From NCBI RefSeq assembly GCF_026262505.1, contig NC_067203.1, positions 21,805,411 through 21,869,410 of the forward strand: 64,000 bases of DNA. The letters run 5' to 3'. The DNA comes from Trichomonas vaginalis G3 (lineage: Eukaryota > Parabasalia > Trichomonadida > Trichomonadidae). Below the pieces are notes generated by a model, which searched no databases, had not been told where the DNA came from, and worked only from the letters and a program-made list of their open reading frames with translations. The translations under genes and the position numbers were made by a program. Positions 9,379 through 18,397 of this stretch are shown piece by piece (the first letter of the stretch is position 1; each line of letters opens with the position of its first letter).

Positions 9379-9711
9379 TATTTTTTCAAATAAGGAACGG
9401 AAGTACCTTGTTAATTGAAGATAAGACATCCATCTTATCGGCCATTCCTACTGCCCGGGATTTATCGGAGTGATCGAATGTTAGGAGTCCTTGTCTCCAA
9501 TTAAAATAAATGATTTGGCGGTAAAAAATTTACATCTTTTCAAAATAGTCCAAAATTAGGCGGGGAAATTGAGAAGTATTAATTTTCAATAATCAATTTG
9601 TCACACAAAATAAAAAAGCTAAAACAGAATCTAATATGAAACAATGATACAATATGGGACCGTCACGTAAAACACATAAAAAAAAATTACAAATCACTCA
9701 AGGAACTACTA

Positions 9712-10316
9712 CCTAGTTCCCAATGGGCTAGGAGTTCTGTAATTAATCGAATATGGCATAGTTCTTTCGAAGTCTCTCATTTGATGAGAGGCCTCGGAAG
9801 AACTATGTCATAAGGTACTCTTACTACCACTACCTAGTTCCCAATGGGCTAGGAGTTCTGTAATTAATCGAATATGGCATAGTTCTTTCGAAGTCTCTCA
9901 TTTGATGAGAGGCCTCGGAAGAACTATGTCATAAGGTACTCTTACTACCACTACCTAGTTCCCAATGGGCTAGGAGTTCTGTAATTAATCGAATATGGCA
10001 TAGTTCTTTCGAAGTCTCTCATTTGATGAGAGGCCTCGGAAGAACTATGTCATAAGGTACTCTTACTACCACTACCTAGTTCCCAATGGGCTAGGAGTTC
10101 TGTAATTAATCGAATATGGCATAGTTCTTTCGAAGTCTCTCATTTGATGAGAGGCCTCGGAAGAACTATGCCATAAGGTACTCTTACCACCACTACCTAG
10201 TTCCCAATGGGCTAGGAGTTCTGTAATTAATTGAATATGGCATAGTTCTTCCGAAGTCTCTCATTTGATGAGAGGCCTCGGAAGAACTATGCCATAAGGT
10301 AGCATCCTTGTAATTT
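9712..10316. repeat. Five-copy 121-bp double-hairpin satellite
   Basis: Units start at 9712, 9833, 9954, 10075 and 10196, an exact 121-bp period. Each unit has a short stem (CCTAG..CCC/GGG..CTAGG), a linker, and a long stem (GGCATAGTTCTT...AAGAACTATGYC with inner GTCTCTCAT/ATGAGAG). The units are nearly identical. The fifth unit has changes in both arms (TTTCG to TTCCG; ATGTC to ATGCC) that make the outer stem a perfect 15 bp. There is no coding potential. Confidence 0.95.
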
Positions 10317-10355
10317 CTGACTCTTTTCAGGTTATTGAATGTAAATTTATTTGAA

Positions 10356-10416
10356 TAAAGCAAAGTTCTTCCGAAGTCTCTCATTTTATGAGAGACTCCA
10401 GAAGAACTTTGCTTTA
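10356..10416. repeat. Long hairpin related to the satellite stem
   Basis: The outer stem pairs AAAGCAAAGTTCTTC (10357-10371) with GAAGAACTTTGCTTT (10401-10415). The inner stem pairs AGTCTCTCAT (10375-10384) with ATGAGAGACT (10388-10397) around a TTT loop. The core is the same as in the satellite long stem just upstream, but the outer stem differs at several positions with matching changes in both arms. Confidence 0.9.
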
Positions 10417-10448
10417 GTGTAATATAAATGTAATTGTTAACTCACAGA

Positions 10449-10565
10449 GAGCCAGGGAATCTGTTTGTATTTCGTTTATGGTGAGGTTCTCGGTTGTCCT
10501 ATCAAATGTATAGGAAAAAACAGAAAATCTCACCATAAGTTAATGCTGTTGTGATTCTCTGGCTC
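10449..10565. repeat. Large nested hairpin
   Basis: The outer stem pairs GAGCCAGGGAATC (10449-10461) with GATTCTCTGGCTC (10553-10565). The inner stem pairs TTATGGTGAG (10476-10485) with CTCACCATAA (10529-10538), and a further TCCTAT/ATAGGA pair sits at the tip. No gene is present. From here to the next gene (10566-11175) the DNA is A/T-rich with nothing further I can name. Confidence 0.85.
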
Positions 10566-11175
10566 ACGGCCGACCAGAGAAAGAGAAAAAAGTTTATAGT
10601 TGGGATAAGCTTGATGAATACCTACCCATTGGAAAAATACGTTATTTGTTGCTTTTGTATGAGAAAATAGTTATCATTTTTATACTGCTAAATATTGTAG
10701 CACTTAATGGATTGCATATTTTCTTGTTTAAACCTAATTTTTCCAAGTGATTCGGAATCTACGCATTCCAAAAATTCGTTTTCTGCTCTCAGAACGTGAA
10801 AATACGCAGTACATCTCAAGATAAAGGGGAATCTTTCTCTTTATTTTTATCAAAAATATGAGTTTTTCTAAAATTTCTCATCAAAATTGTTGTTTTACAT
10901 TTCAAATTTCAAAAATCAAGATTTTTTTGAGATTTTCAGCAAAATTAAAAACGGTAAAGCGATGTTGTTTTATGAGATTAATCGAATTATGATCTCTGTT
11001 TTGGTTTTTAAGAACGAATTCAAATTGTGATCAAAAAGTGATTGATGATATCCTTTTTATAATCCGATGATGATGCTATCCTCTGAAATTGAAACTAATA
11101 TGAATTGAAGATCCTAGTTTCCATACCTTTATTTGATGATATAAAAAAAAGTTATTTTTATTTGAAAAATTTCAA

Positions 11176-12750
11176 ATGGCGCTGCCGACATTAAATATCC
11201 AGCTCCCATATCCTTTTTCTAAAGCAGAAATTGTCAAAGTACATGTTAGTGCCAATGATACGGTTGAAAATGTAATAAACACTGCAATTCAACTTGCAAA
11301 AGATTCGAATTCGCCTGTTACAACAGAATACGGACTTTTCTTATCTAAAAAACGCGAATGGTTGTTTCCTTCAGTAAAAATGGTGCAATATCGTAACATT
11401 TTTTTGAATTTAGATCCTAACGAAAAAGTTCAATTACGTCCTAAAACGATGCTTTCTCTTGAATTTACATGCTTATCATATTTAGTAAAGATTTACTGTG
11501 CGCCTGATCAAAAATTATCATTAATTGTCAACAAATTAATTAATATTCTGAAAAGAACTCCAGATGCTCAATTCTTTGGCAGCTCGGACTGGATTCTTTT
11601 CTGGGAAAATGGTGAAGTTTCCTCAGATTTAACAGTGCAACAGGCCTTAAAATTAACTGATTCATTTGGATTAAGAAAAACTACTTCCAAGCTCAAACAG
11701 ACAACAGATTTACCGATATTTAACCAGAGCATACAGAATGCCCTTGCACGAACCAGCCCAACTGCCATAATTCCATACTTTTTAGAAGAAATTTTCAAAA
11801 TCATTGATAGCCATGCGGATGTAGAAGGTTTATTCAGAAAATCAGGTCAGCAAACACATGTCGAAGAAATGGCTAACTATATCGATTCAAATTATAATAT
11901 TAATGAAGTTTTAACTTACTTAGATCAGCAGCCGATTCATGATATTACAGGAGTTCTTAAACTTTATTTAAAGAACCTTACAAACCCAGTTATCCCCTTT
12001 TCTTACTATAAACAATTGGAATCCTTAACAAAAGTAACAGATACGAACTCAAGAGTCATTAAAACAAAGCAACTTTTGGATACAATGCCTCTTGCTAACT
12101 TCGCTATCATTGCGAGATTCATGGAAGTCTTAAATCATATTCTTATGGAAGAATCAAGCAAAATGACATTGACAAACCTTGCAATCTGCATTTCAGGAAT
12201 TATCACTAAGAACCCTGATACAAATGTTGATCCAATCTCTTCACAAGTTGTTTCTCAAAATATAATTGTAGATCTTCTTTCCCATTACCGTTATTACTTC
12301 AAAAATGAACCATATTATGGTAAAACATGCCATGGAATAGCAATTAAAGACGCAACTTACGGAGGAATTGAAATTTCGGTTAATGAAGACGTAATGATTC
12401 TTGATTCGTGTCCTGTTGACAAGCCAAATATGTACCAGATTTTGGCAAAATCCAATAAGATTTTTGTCCCATATCAATCGATTTACGTCGATGGACAAAA
12501 TCTTTTCTTGACAGATCGGACAGTTATTGAAAATGAGTCCCTTGACCAGCAAAGCTGTCCATTTGCAACATGCGAAGGTATTTATGGAAACCACGAATGT
12601 TATAAGACAATTTCTGACTTGACAAAGTCAATTCAGGACAAAGTCTCTACAGTTCATGAAGTTATCGAGAGACTTGAAGATGATCCTGATGTTGATCTCC
12701 AAGAAATTGAACGTGAAATCAATCAAATTTCCGAAACTTTTGTTTTTTAA
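11176..12750 (+). CDS. RhoGAP domain protein
   Basis: The 524-residue protein has an N-terminal ubiquitin-fold-like region (about residues 1-95; TLNIQLPYPFSKAEIVKV...YGLFLSKK), then a RhoGAP domain at about 180-385. The arginine finger is R221 in EGLFRKSG. Further hallmarks are HDITGVLKLYLKNLTNPVIPF and the helix MTLTNLAICISGII, where RhoGAPs have their NLA motif. RhoGAPs speed up GTP hydrolysis by Rho/Rac GTPases and so control actin; trichomonads depend on this for amoeboid spreading. The C-terminal 130 residues are not recognised and end in a short acidic helix. The stop overlaps a TAAA, the form reported for T. vaginalis 3'-end signals. TCAAATGG at the start is only a poor initiator match. 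The gene is intact and without introns. Confidence 0.85.
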   Translation: MALPTLNIQLPYPFSKAEIVKVHVSANDTVENVINTAIQLAKDSNSPVTTEYGLFLSKKREWLFPSVKMVQYRNIFLNLDPNEKVQLRPKTMLSLEFTCLSYLVKIYCAPDQKLSLIVNKLINILKRTPDAQFFGSSDWILFWENGEVSSDLTVQQALKLTDSFGLRKTTSKLKQTTDLPIFNQSIQNALARTSPTAIIPYFLEEIFKIIDSHADVEGLFRKSGQQTHVEEMANYIDSNYNINEVLTYLDQQPIHDITGVLKLYLKNLTNPVIPFSYYKQLESLTKVTDTNSRVIKTKQLLDTMPLANFAIIARFMEVLNHILMEESSKMTLTNLAICISGIITKNPDTNVDPISSQVVSQNIIVDLLSHYRYYFKNEPYYGKTCHGIAIKDATYGGIEISVNEDVMILDSCPVDKPNMYQILAKSNKIFVPYQSIYVDGQNLFLTDRTVIENESLDQQSCPFATCEGIYGNHECYKTISDLTKSIQDKVSTVHEVIERLEDDPDVDLQEIEREINQISETFVF

Positions 12751-13059
12751 ATTTTTTATCTCTCTTTGTACTAAACTAGCTGTGTTTTATTCATATCGGA
12801 CATTATTTATATAAAAAATCAATTCATAAAAAATGAAATTGAAATATGCTATCGAAATCTTTCTAAACATGTGGTTTAGTCGAAATTTAAACCATTCTTC
12901 ATCTCCTCTTTAATTAAACCATGAATCAATAAAATTCTTTCCGAATCTCAATATTTTGCCATTTCGGATCACAATGTTCTACTTTTCATCAAGGCAATAA
13001 TTCATTAAGGGCATTTGCTTTAATTTTTAGAGTGATGTACGTTTAAAATCAAAATTTGC

Positions 13060-14283
13060 ATGAACGGAAAGGACCTGGCTTTCGAGTTAGATGAGAAGCA
13101 AACTATATTTAATCAACTTGTAGAAGAAGTAAATCACAGTTATCAAGATATTGAACAAATTAATAAAGCCATTGTCGAAAAACAAAAACAAATTGTATTA
13201 GCTAAGCTTAGAAATGCTAATTTACGATCTAGAAAACCAACAACACTTAAAGTAAATCCAGAACCATCCGAAGGTGAATATCAAATCAATGATGAACATC
13301 GAGTTATTCTAAATAACAAATTAAATGAACTCAAACCTATTTCTTATGAAATAGATGAACATGAAACAATTCAACGAGAGTTATTACAGTCTTTAGAAAA
13401 CGTCACAGCAGATTCTAAAGCAGAAAACATTAAAAAGGTAGATTTATCGATCAAAGAGCATGAAATATTAAATGAGATCGACAAGCAGAACAATCAGATT
13501 AATATTCTTAAAAAGAAAGTTACAGAAACAGAATTGAGAATTCAATCTCTCCAAACTCTCAAGCAAGAAGGTGATGCAGCATACATGAAGCTCAAACAAA
13601 GAGAAATTGAGTTCGAGAATTCCCTCGGAGGTAGAATTGACTGCCTGAAAGAAATTCCAAATTTGCAGAAGCAACTATATGATTTGGATACAGAACTCAA
13701 TCAAACTAAGGCTAGAATTCAAGCTAATAACGAAGAGGAGAAACAAAGACAAGAGAACTTTGATAAGTCTAATTTAGCTCATAACACAGCAATAAACTGG
13801 CAGCGCGAGAGAGACCAACTTTTACAAGAATTAAAGGAGCTCAAAGATCAAATAGAAGTTCAAGAAAAAGGCCTTCAAGATGAACAAAAGAAAGCTAACT
13901 CAGACAATGCTAGAAATAAAAAGTATTCACAGTTTGTTCAGAAATGGAAGAGTAGTCTAAATAGCATTGATGAGCCAGAACAGACCATTTCACAACTTTG
14001 GGATGAAAAAGAGATGCTTCGTGCAGAAATTCAATCTATGAAGCATGAAAAAGAAGAATTAATAGGAGAACTTATAGCCAAGAATACTAAGCTCAATGAT
14101 GAAATATCAAGAAGACGTCAAAAACCGGAGCAACTTAAAATTATTTTCCAAACTGAGCAAAATAACTTGAAGGGAAGTGGCAGTAATAGCTCTTCGCAAG
14201 CTTCTTTCAAAGCTCAGGAAGAAAAACTGCTTAAGGAAATCCAAGAAGTTCGCCTTAAGCTTGCTGAAAAATATTATCTTTAG
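13060..14283 (+). CDS. Coiled-coil protein
   Basis: The 407-residue protein is almost wholly helical, with long Glu/Lys/Gln/Asn-rich heptad-like stretches across residues 1-60, 95-170, 190-275 and 310-405. A low-complexity GSGSNSSSQAS break lies near residue 370. I see no globular domain, signal peptide or membrane span. Such proteins are common in trichomonads as cytoskeletal or basal-body linkers, but nothing here selects one role. The gene follows the RhoGAP gene on the same strand after 309 bp of AT-rich DNA. It is intact. Confidence 0.7.
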   Translation: MNGKDLAFELDEKQTIFNQLVEEVNHSYQDIEQINKAIVEKQKQIVLAKLRNANLRSRKPTTLKVNPEPSEGEYQINDEHRVILNNKLNELKPISYEIDEHETIQRELLQSLENVTADSKAENIKKVDLSIKEHEILNEIDKQNNQINILKKKVTETELRIQSLQTLKQEGDAAYMKLKQREIEFENSLGGRIDCLKEIPNLQKQLYDLDTELNQTKARIQANNEEEKQRQENFDKSNLAHNTAINWQRERDQLLQELKELKDQIEVQEKGLQDEQKKANSDNARNKKYSQFVQKWKSSLNSIDEPEQTISQLWDEKEMLRAEIQSMKHEKEELIGELIAKNTKLNDEISRRRQKPEQLKIIFQTEQNNLKGSGSNSSSQASFKAQEEKLLKEIQEVRLKLAEKYYL

Positions 14284-15624
14284 AAAGACTGCAGTGGGCA
14301 TCCTCTTGGTTTCATAACATGCATTTGTTTGTATTTAGTTAGAACATCCTTATATTATTCATAAAAATTTTGTTTTTGTTTACTTATTTTTTGATTATTG
14401 AAAGCTGATTGGAGTTAATCTGCCACAATAAATTCTATAGTTCATTTTATCTCATAAACTCAAATTGAAATCAGAGAAATGCGAGCTTATTGATAAGAAA
14501 GAGCTCATAAAACAAATTTATCCTCTATAAGAGAAGAGTAACAGCTTATAATATATTAATGTATGTGGTATATACATTAGATTTGCACAAGGAAATCAAG
14601 ATAAAAAAGCAATTAGATATTAGATAGTATAAAACAATTGAAACAGAAGTTTCGATTCAATGAACCACGTTTTATAGATTTAACAGGTTCAAAATCTTTT
14701 GTATTTTATTATACATGATCGGTGTTTAGGTTTGAAAAATTATTTGCAAAAAATGTTAAACAACAATGAATTGTTTGCCAAAGAATTAGCTATTGGATCA
14801 GTATGTTGGACTTATCAACGTTATGATGTTCTAATGATCTTTACGAAATTTTATATTAGAAAAGGTCCCTTTGTTAATGGGATTAGATGGAACCTTTTTA
14901 TATATAAAATTCAAATTTAATAGAATTGAACAGTTTTTAAGTAATTTTCATCGAAAATTTAAAATAATGCTGAAAAACTTTCTTAGACTTGAGTAATATA
15001 AGATTTTTCAGTATATATTATTGAAATATATAGATTTCGGAGCAATTTGTTTGGAATTTTATTAGATTGAATTTTATTTTCTTGTGATCTTGTGCTAGAA
15101 CATCCTGTACTGCTAGAAAACAATCAGATGAAACACATATGTAGGCGTGGCATAGTTATCTGGCCAGTTCCGATTGCAATGAGAACAACGGATTTATTTA
15201 TTTGAGACCAACAATGAGTAAGTTTTGAAAAGATTGGTAAGGTAGTTGATATTTTGATGATTTGGATTGACGAACATTTATCTTTTGAGAGAATTGTTCG
15301 ATCAGAATTTTGAATGTGGAAGTTCAAAAACAGGAACCACAAATATTAATTCTCTATATTTGGTTATACAGCCTATTTTAAAATTCGAGTGATGCCATAA
15401 ATCCTCACAATAATTGAAAGGGTGAAAATCAATAATTTTTTTTTCGGATTTGATGAAAAGTGCAGGCAATATGGCGTGTGTCAAAGTTAATTCATTAAAG
15501 TTGGTGGGATTAAAAAAGGGCGTGGCCTGGAAAAAGCGGTTCCTTTGAAACCTAGGTGTGGCCTATCTTTGAAAGAAAAAAGTGACATGACCAGAGTTCT
15601 CAATTAATTTCAAAATCTTTCAAA
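14284..15624. other. Intergenic DNA with no supported gene
   Basis: This holds only short open frames of about 60-73 codons on both strands with no recognisable motif. Two overlapping minus-strand frames at 15124-15484 could be remnants of a gene, but I cannot name one. The 90 bp before TCTP contain two GTGGCCT-like copies (GGCGTGGCCTGG, GGTGTGGCCTAT) of unknown meaning. Confidence 0.4.
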
Positions 15625-15635
15625 TCATTTTTCAG
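15625..15635 (+). promoter_or_regulatory. Initiator (Inr) of the TCTP gene
   Basis: TCATTTTTCAG fits the T. vaginalis initiator TCA(+1)YW well. The +1 A would be at 15627, 14 nt before the ATG, within the very short 5' leaders known for this organism. Confidence 0.7.
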
Positions 15636-15640
15636 ACAGA

Positions 15641-16096
15641 ATGAGATACTACGCATCTCCAATTGAAGAGGACGAGCTTGTTTCCGATGCTTACAAATTA
15701 GTTCGCAAGGAGGACATCGGCGCTCTCGAATTCGAGGGTGACTACATCGAAGTCGATGTCGAAGAAGGCGAAACCACAAGAAAGGACACAGTCATGAACA
15801 TCCCATACAACAACAACCTTCAGAAGCTCGAACTCACAAAGGCTCAGTTCGGTGCCTGGTGCAAGAAGTTCATCCCAGCCCGTAAGGCTCAGCTTTCCGG
15901 CGATGCTCAGACAGAATTCATGCAGAACGCTAAGAAGTTCGTCATGTGGGTTGATGCTAACTTCAAGGAATTCGATTTCTTCGTTGGCCCAACAAACAAC
16001 GTTGATGACATGATGCTCTTCTGCAAGCATGATGAATCAGGTGCTAAGCCATACTTCTATCTTATCATCGGCTCCTGCCCAGACTACAAGTATTAA
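15641..16096 (+). CDS. Translationally controlled tumour protein (TCTP) homologue
   Basis: The 151-residue protein aligns by eye with TCTP: the start xRYYxSPIEEDELVSDAYK corresponds to the conserved I-Y-x-D-x-x-x-x-DE-x-x-SD-x-[FY] N-terminus. It goes on with a glutamate/aspartate-rich strand region, a helical hairpin (residues 60-110, KLELTKAQFGAWCKKFIPARKAQL) and a C-terminal FDFFVGPTNNVDDMMLFCKHDESGAKPYFYLIIG. TCTP is usually 165-172 residues, so this copy is somewhat short, with a reduced acidic loop. It is an abundant cytosolic protein linked to growth and translation. Codon use is strongly biased (many C-ending codons, GCT/GTC), unlike its AT-rich neighbours, as expected of a highly expressed gene. 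The stop codon runs into TAAATAAA. Confidence 0.9.
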   Translation: MRYYASPIEEDELVSDAYKLVRKEDIGALEFEGDYIEVDVEEGETTRKDTVMNIPYNNNLQKLELTKAQFGAWCKKFIPARKAQLSGDAQTEFMQNAKKFVMWVDANFKEFDFFVGPTNNVDDMMLFCKHDESGAKPYFYLIIGSCPDYKY

Positions 16097-16682
16097 ATAA
16101 ATTCTATTGGTATATTCGTATACATTAAAATTAGAGTATTATCTTCTTATATTCAATCTTCCCTCTTTTTTTATTGTTTGTTTTTCTATTTTTTCTTTAG
16201 AATAGAAATTTTTTCTTGAAAAAACGATTATTCTGTATCAATATGGACGCAATAACAATAAATTAGATGAGTCAATAACTGTTGCGTTCATCTTACAATA
16301 GCTTCACTAAAAATGATATTTAGATCTGAAACTTCAAATTAAATCTTATTATGATTGCAAAAAAATCAATCCTATCATAATTTATTCCACTCCTGCTAGT
16401 TGACCAAAAATAAACTAAGTCACTTAGAAATATATTTTTTATTATTGACTCTTTAACTTATGTTTGACTTTTAGCGCGCTAATGTACCGTTATTAACTCC
16501 ATGTTCTGCAATTTTAATTATGAAAAACAAGCTTTTAATTAAATAACAAAGGAAATGCGCTGAACAACAATGTCTTCTTTTTCTGTCTAGTATCTGCAAA
16601 TATAGTACCTATTCAAAATGGTAAAATATTGATTTACAGATACTATATTGTAGTAAAGCTTATTTTGTGAGTAAATCTGGTA
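16097..16682. other. Intergenic DNA with one inverted repeat
   Basis: It is AT-rich and holds no gene. At 16588-16645 TAGTATCTGCAAAT pairs with ATTTACAGATACTA (13 of 14 bp) around a 30-nt loop. It lies downstream of TCTP and downstream of the minus-strand gene at 16683, i.e. between two convergent genes. Confidence 0.6.
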
Positions 16683-17126
16683 TTACATCTTTTTGTTCTT
16701 TGGGTCAGGTTTTAATTCCCTTAAATTAAGGTAATTAATATATGGTTGATAAAACGCAATTAATTTAGCTAATTCTTTTTGTCCAGCTTCACGTTCAAAG
16801 CTGTCGAGTGTAATCGGTGTATTGTAATATTCAGCATACTGATCAGACGAAATTATATGATTTTTATGAAGATCTTGACATACATTAAGAATTGCAAGTG
16901 CCAAGGAACTTGGGTGGTCCTCACCATGCTTATATTTACTTTCAAAATTAACTACAACTTGGTAATGTTCCGTATTCTTTATAATGCTATTCCCATATTT
17001 TCTAGTTATTTCGATAATTCTTTGGGTTATTGGGTATCCTACAAAATTTCTACCATTTTTCATCAAGTTCTTTATAAATATCATGTATTTATTTTCCTCC
17101 TCCTCTGTCAACCCTGTACTAGTCAT
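16683..17126 (-). CDS. Unknown 147-aa protein
   Basis: I do not recognise this protein. It begins MTSTGLTEEEENKYMIFIKN, is mostly helical, and contains GYPITQRIIEITRKYGNSI and HPSSLALAILNVCQDLHK, which reads like a helical repeat or four-helix bundle. It has a basic C-terminus KPDPKNKKM and no signal peptide or membrane span. Its start is 42 bp from the divergent coiled-coil gene at 17169, so the two may share a regulatory region. An initiator-like TCATTT on the minus strand 18-20 nt upstream supports the start. Confidence 0.65.
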   Translation of the reverse strand: MTSTGLTEEEENKYMIFIKNLMKNGRNFVGYPITQRIIEITRKYGNSIIKNTEHYQVVVNFESKYKHGEDHPSSLALAILNVCQDLHKNHIISSDQYAEYYNTPITLDSFEREAGQKELAKLIAFYQPYINYLNLRELKPDPKNKKM

Positions 17127-17140
17127 AATTTTTTGTTTAC

Positions 17141-17146
17141 AAATGA
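17141..17146 (-). promoter_or_regulatory. Initiator (Inr) of the 16683-17126 gene
   Basis: On the minus strand this reads TCATTT, with the +1 A at 17144, 18 nt before the ATG. I found no equally good match for the divergent plus-strand gene. Confidence 0.5.
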
Positions 17147-17168
17147 ACGTTTAATTTTAGAATAGATT

Positions 17169-17693
17169 TTGATGAAAGGTACAAAAAAGAATGATCAAGA
17201 AAACCGTACATCAAAGGATAATCATGCGTTCGACTTTGAAGCATGGAAAGAAACTGAATTGGAGAGAATTAAAAAGATTCACGCGGATGAAAATCAAGTA
17301 ATCCTTGAAAAAATAGATAAAGAATGGAAAACTTCACTATCTCAAGCTAACAAATCATGGAATTCTCATGAAGATCGCCTTTTAAAGGATCTTATTTCAG
17401 CTGGTAAACTTGCTGATGAATTTAATTCAGAGTCTCAAAAAAACAGACAGCTGAAGGATGAAATCACTCAACTGGAGAAAGAATTAGCTAATTTGAGAAA
17501 ACCAAGAGAGGATACTGAAAGAGAAGAAAGAATTTCTAGAATCAGTTCATTGAGGTACGAAATTAATCAACTAGATGGAAAACTAAGAGAAATAGAGGAA
17601 GATCTTCAAAATACAACACGAGAAAAAAATAAATACAAAAAATTGTGTCAGCAGGCATTTGAAACTCTAAAGCAAAAGGTAGCCAAGATCTAG
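17169..17693 (+). CDS. Small coiled-coil protein
   Basis: The 174-residue frame is a charged helical protein. The first 40 residues are polar (MMKGTKKNDQENRTSKDNHAFDFEAWK), then residues 45-165 form heptad-like coiled coil (QLKDEITQLEKELANLRK, SLRYEINQLDGKLREIEEDL). A second ATG two codons in gives MKGTKK and could be the true start. The function is unknown. It resembles the larger coiled-coil protein at 13060-14283 in style only. Confidence 0.65.
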   Translation: MMKGTKKNDQENRTSKDNHAFDFEAWKETELERIKKIHADENQVILEKIDKEWKTSLSQANKSWNSHEDRLLKDLISAGKLADEFNSESQKNRQLKDEITQLEKELANLRKPREDTEREERISRISSLRYEINQLDGKLREIEEDLQNTTREKNKYKKLCQQAFETLKQKVAKI

Positions 17694-18397
17694 AAATTAC
17701 ATATTTGCGTTATCCTTTAGGTTTAATTATCCAATTTATAATTATATCGTTATTTGAAATCTTTTGATTCTAATTTTCTGATGAATGCTTAATTCCATAT
17801 GATGAATTTGTTGAATTTATGCTTGTACATGCATTACAACCATTTGTCGAACAATTATCAAAATGAAATAACATTTTAAACTAAATTTCATAGGGAATGT
17901 ATTATACTCACAGATTTATATAAGTGCACGATACTAAAACATCATTAATTAGTTAATTGTTAAATTTTGATCCAATTACAAAGAGAATCCGATTTGTACT
18001 GATGTTAAAATAATAGCTTGTATTGTTATAGTAAGAATGGATCAATACTATTCGAATAAACATATAATATTTTTAATATTTTTCATATTTTGACTTAAAA
18101 CGCTTATTCTGTGATTACATGATTGTTTATTATCATACATATAAATGAATAAATAATTCATTTTGTTTCAATCCCTAAAATTCATAATTTTATAAAACAT
18201 AATTTCATTATATAAGCTTGATTAACATATTTTTCTTGGATACTTGCATTGTCTAATTGGAAAATGTAATGGAAATGAAATATGTGACTCTATATTTAAT
18301 AGAAATGTGAAATCCATCAAAATTTATAAAGAAATAAACACATGTAGAATTTATTCTAAAAAACAGACATATTATTATCATATTTCAAAGTAATCGA
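17694..18397. other. AT-rich intergenic DNA
   Basis: This separates two convergent genes. I see no gene, clear repeat or hairpin in it. Confidence 0.6.

Noticed and set aside
9712-10316. A CRISPR array (regular repeats of constant length)
   Set aside because: The whole 121-bp unit is repeated, with no unique spacers, and the organism is a eukaryote.
11568-11804. Minus-strand frame inside the RhoGAP gene
   Set aside because: It is a shadow of the plus-strand gene, with no motif or start signal. The same holds for other antisense frames inside host genes.
14699-14920. A 73-codon frame upstream of TCTP
   Set aside because: No motif, no initiator, and a composition typical of AT-rich noise.
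15124-15484. Two overlapping minus-strand frames as a decayed transposase
   Set aside because: I could not recognise any catalytic or DNA-binding motif; left as unassigned intergenic DNA.
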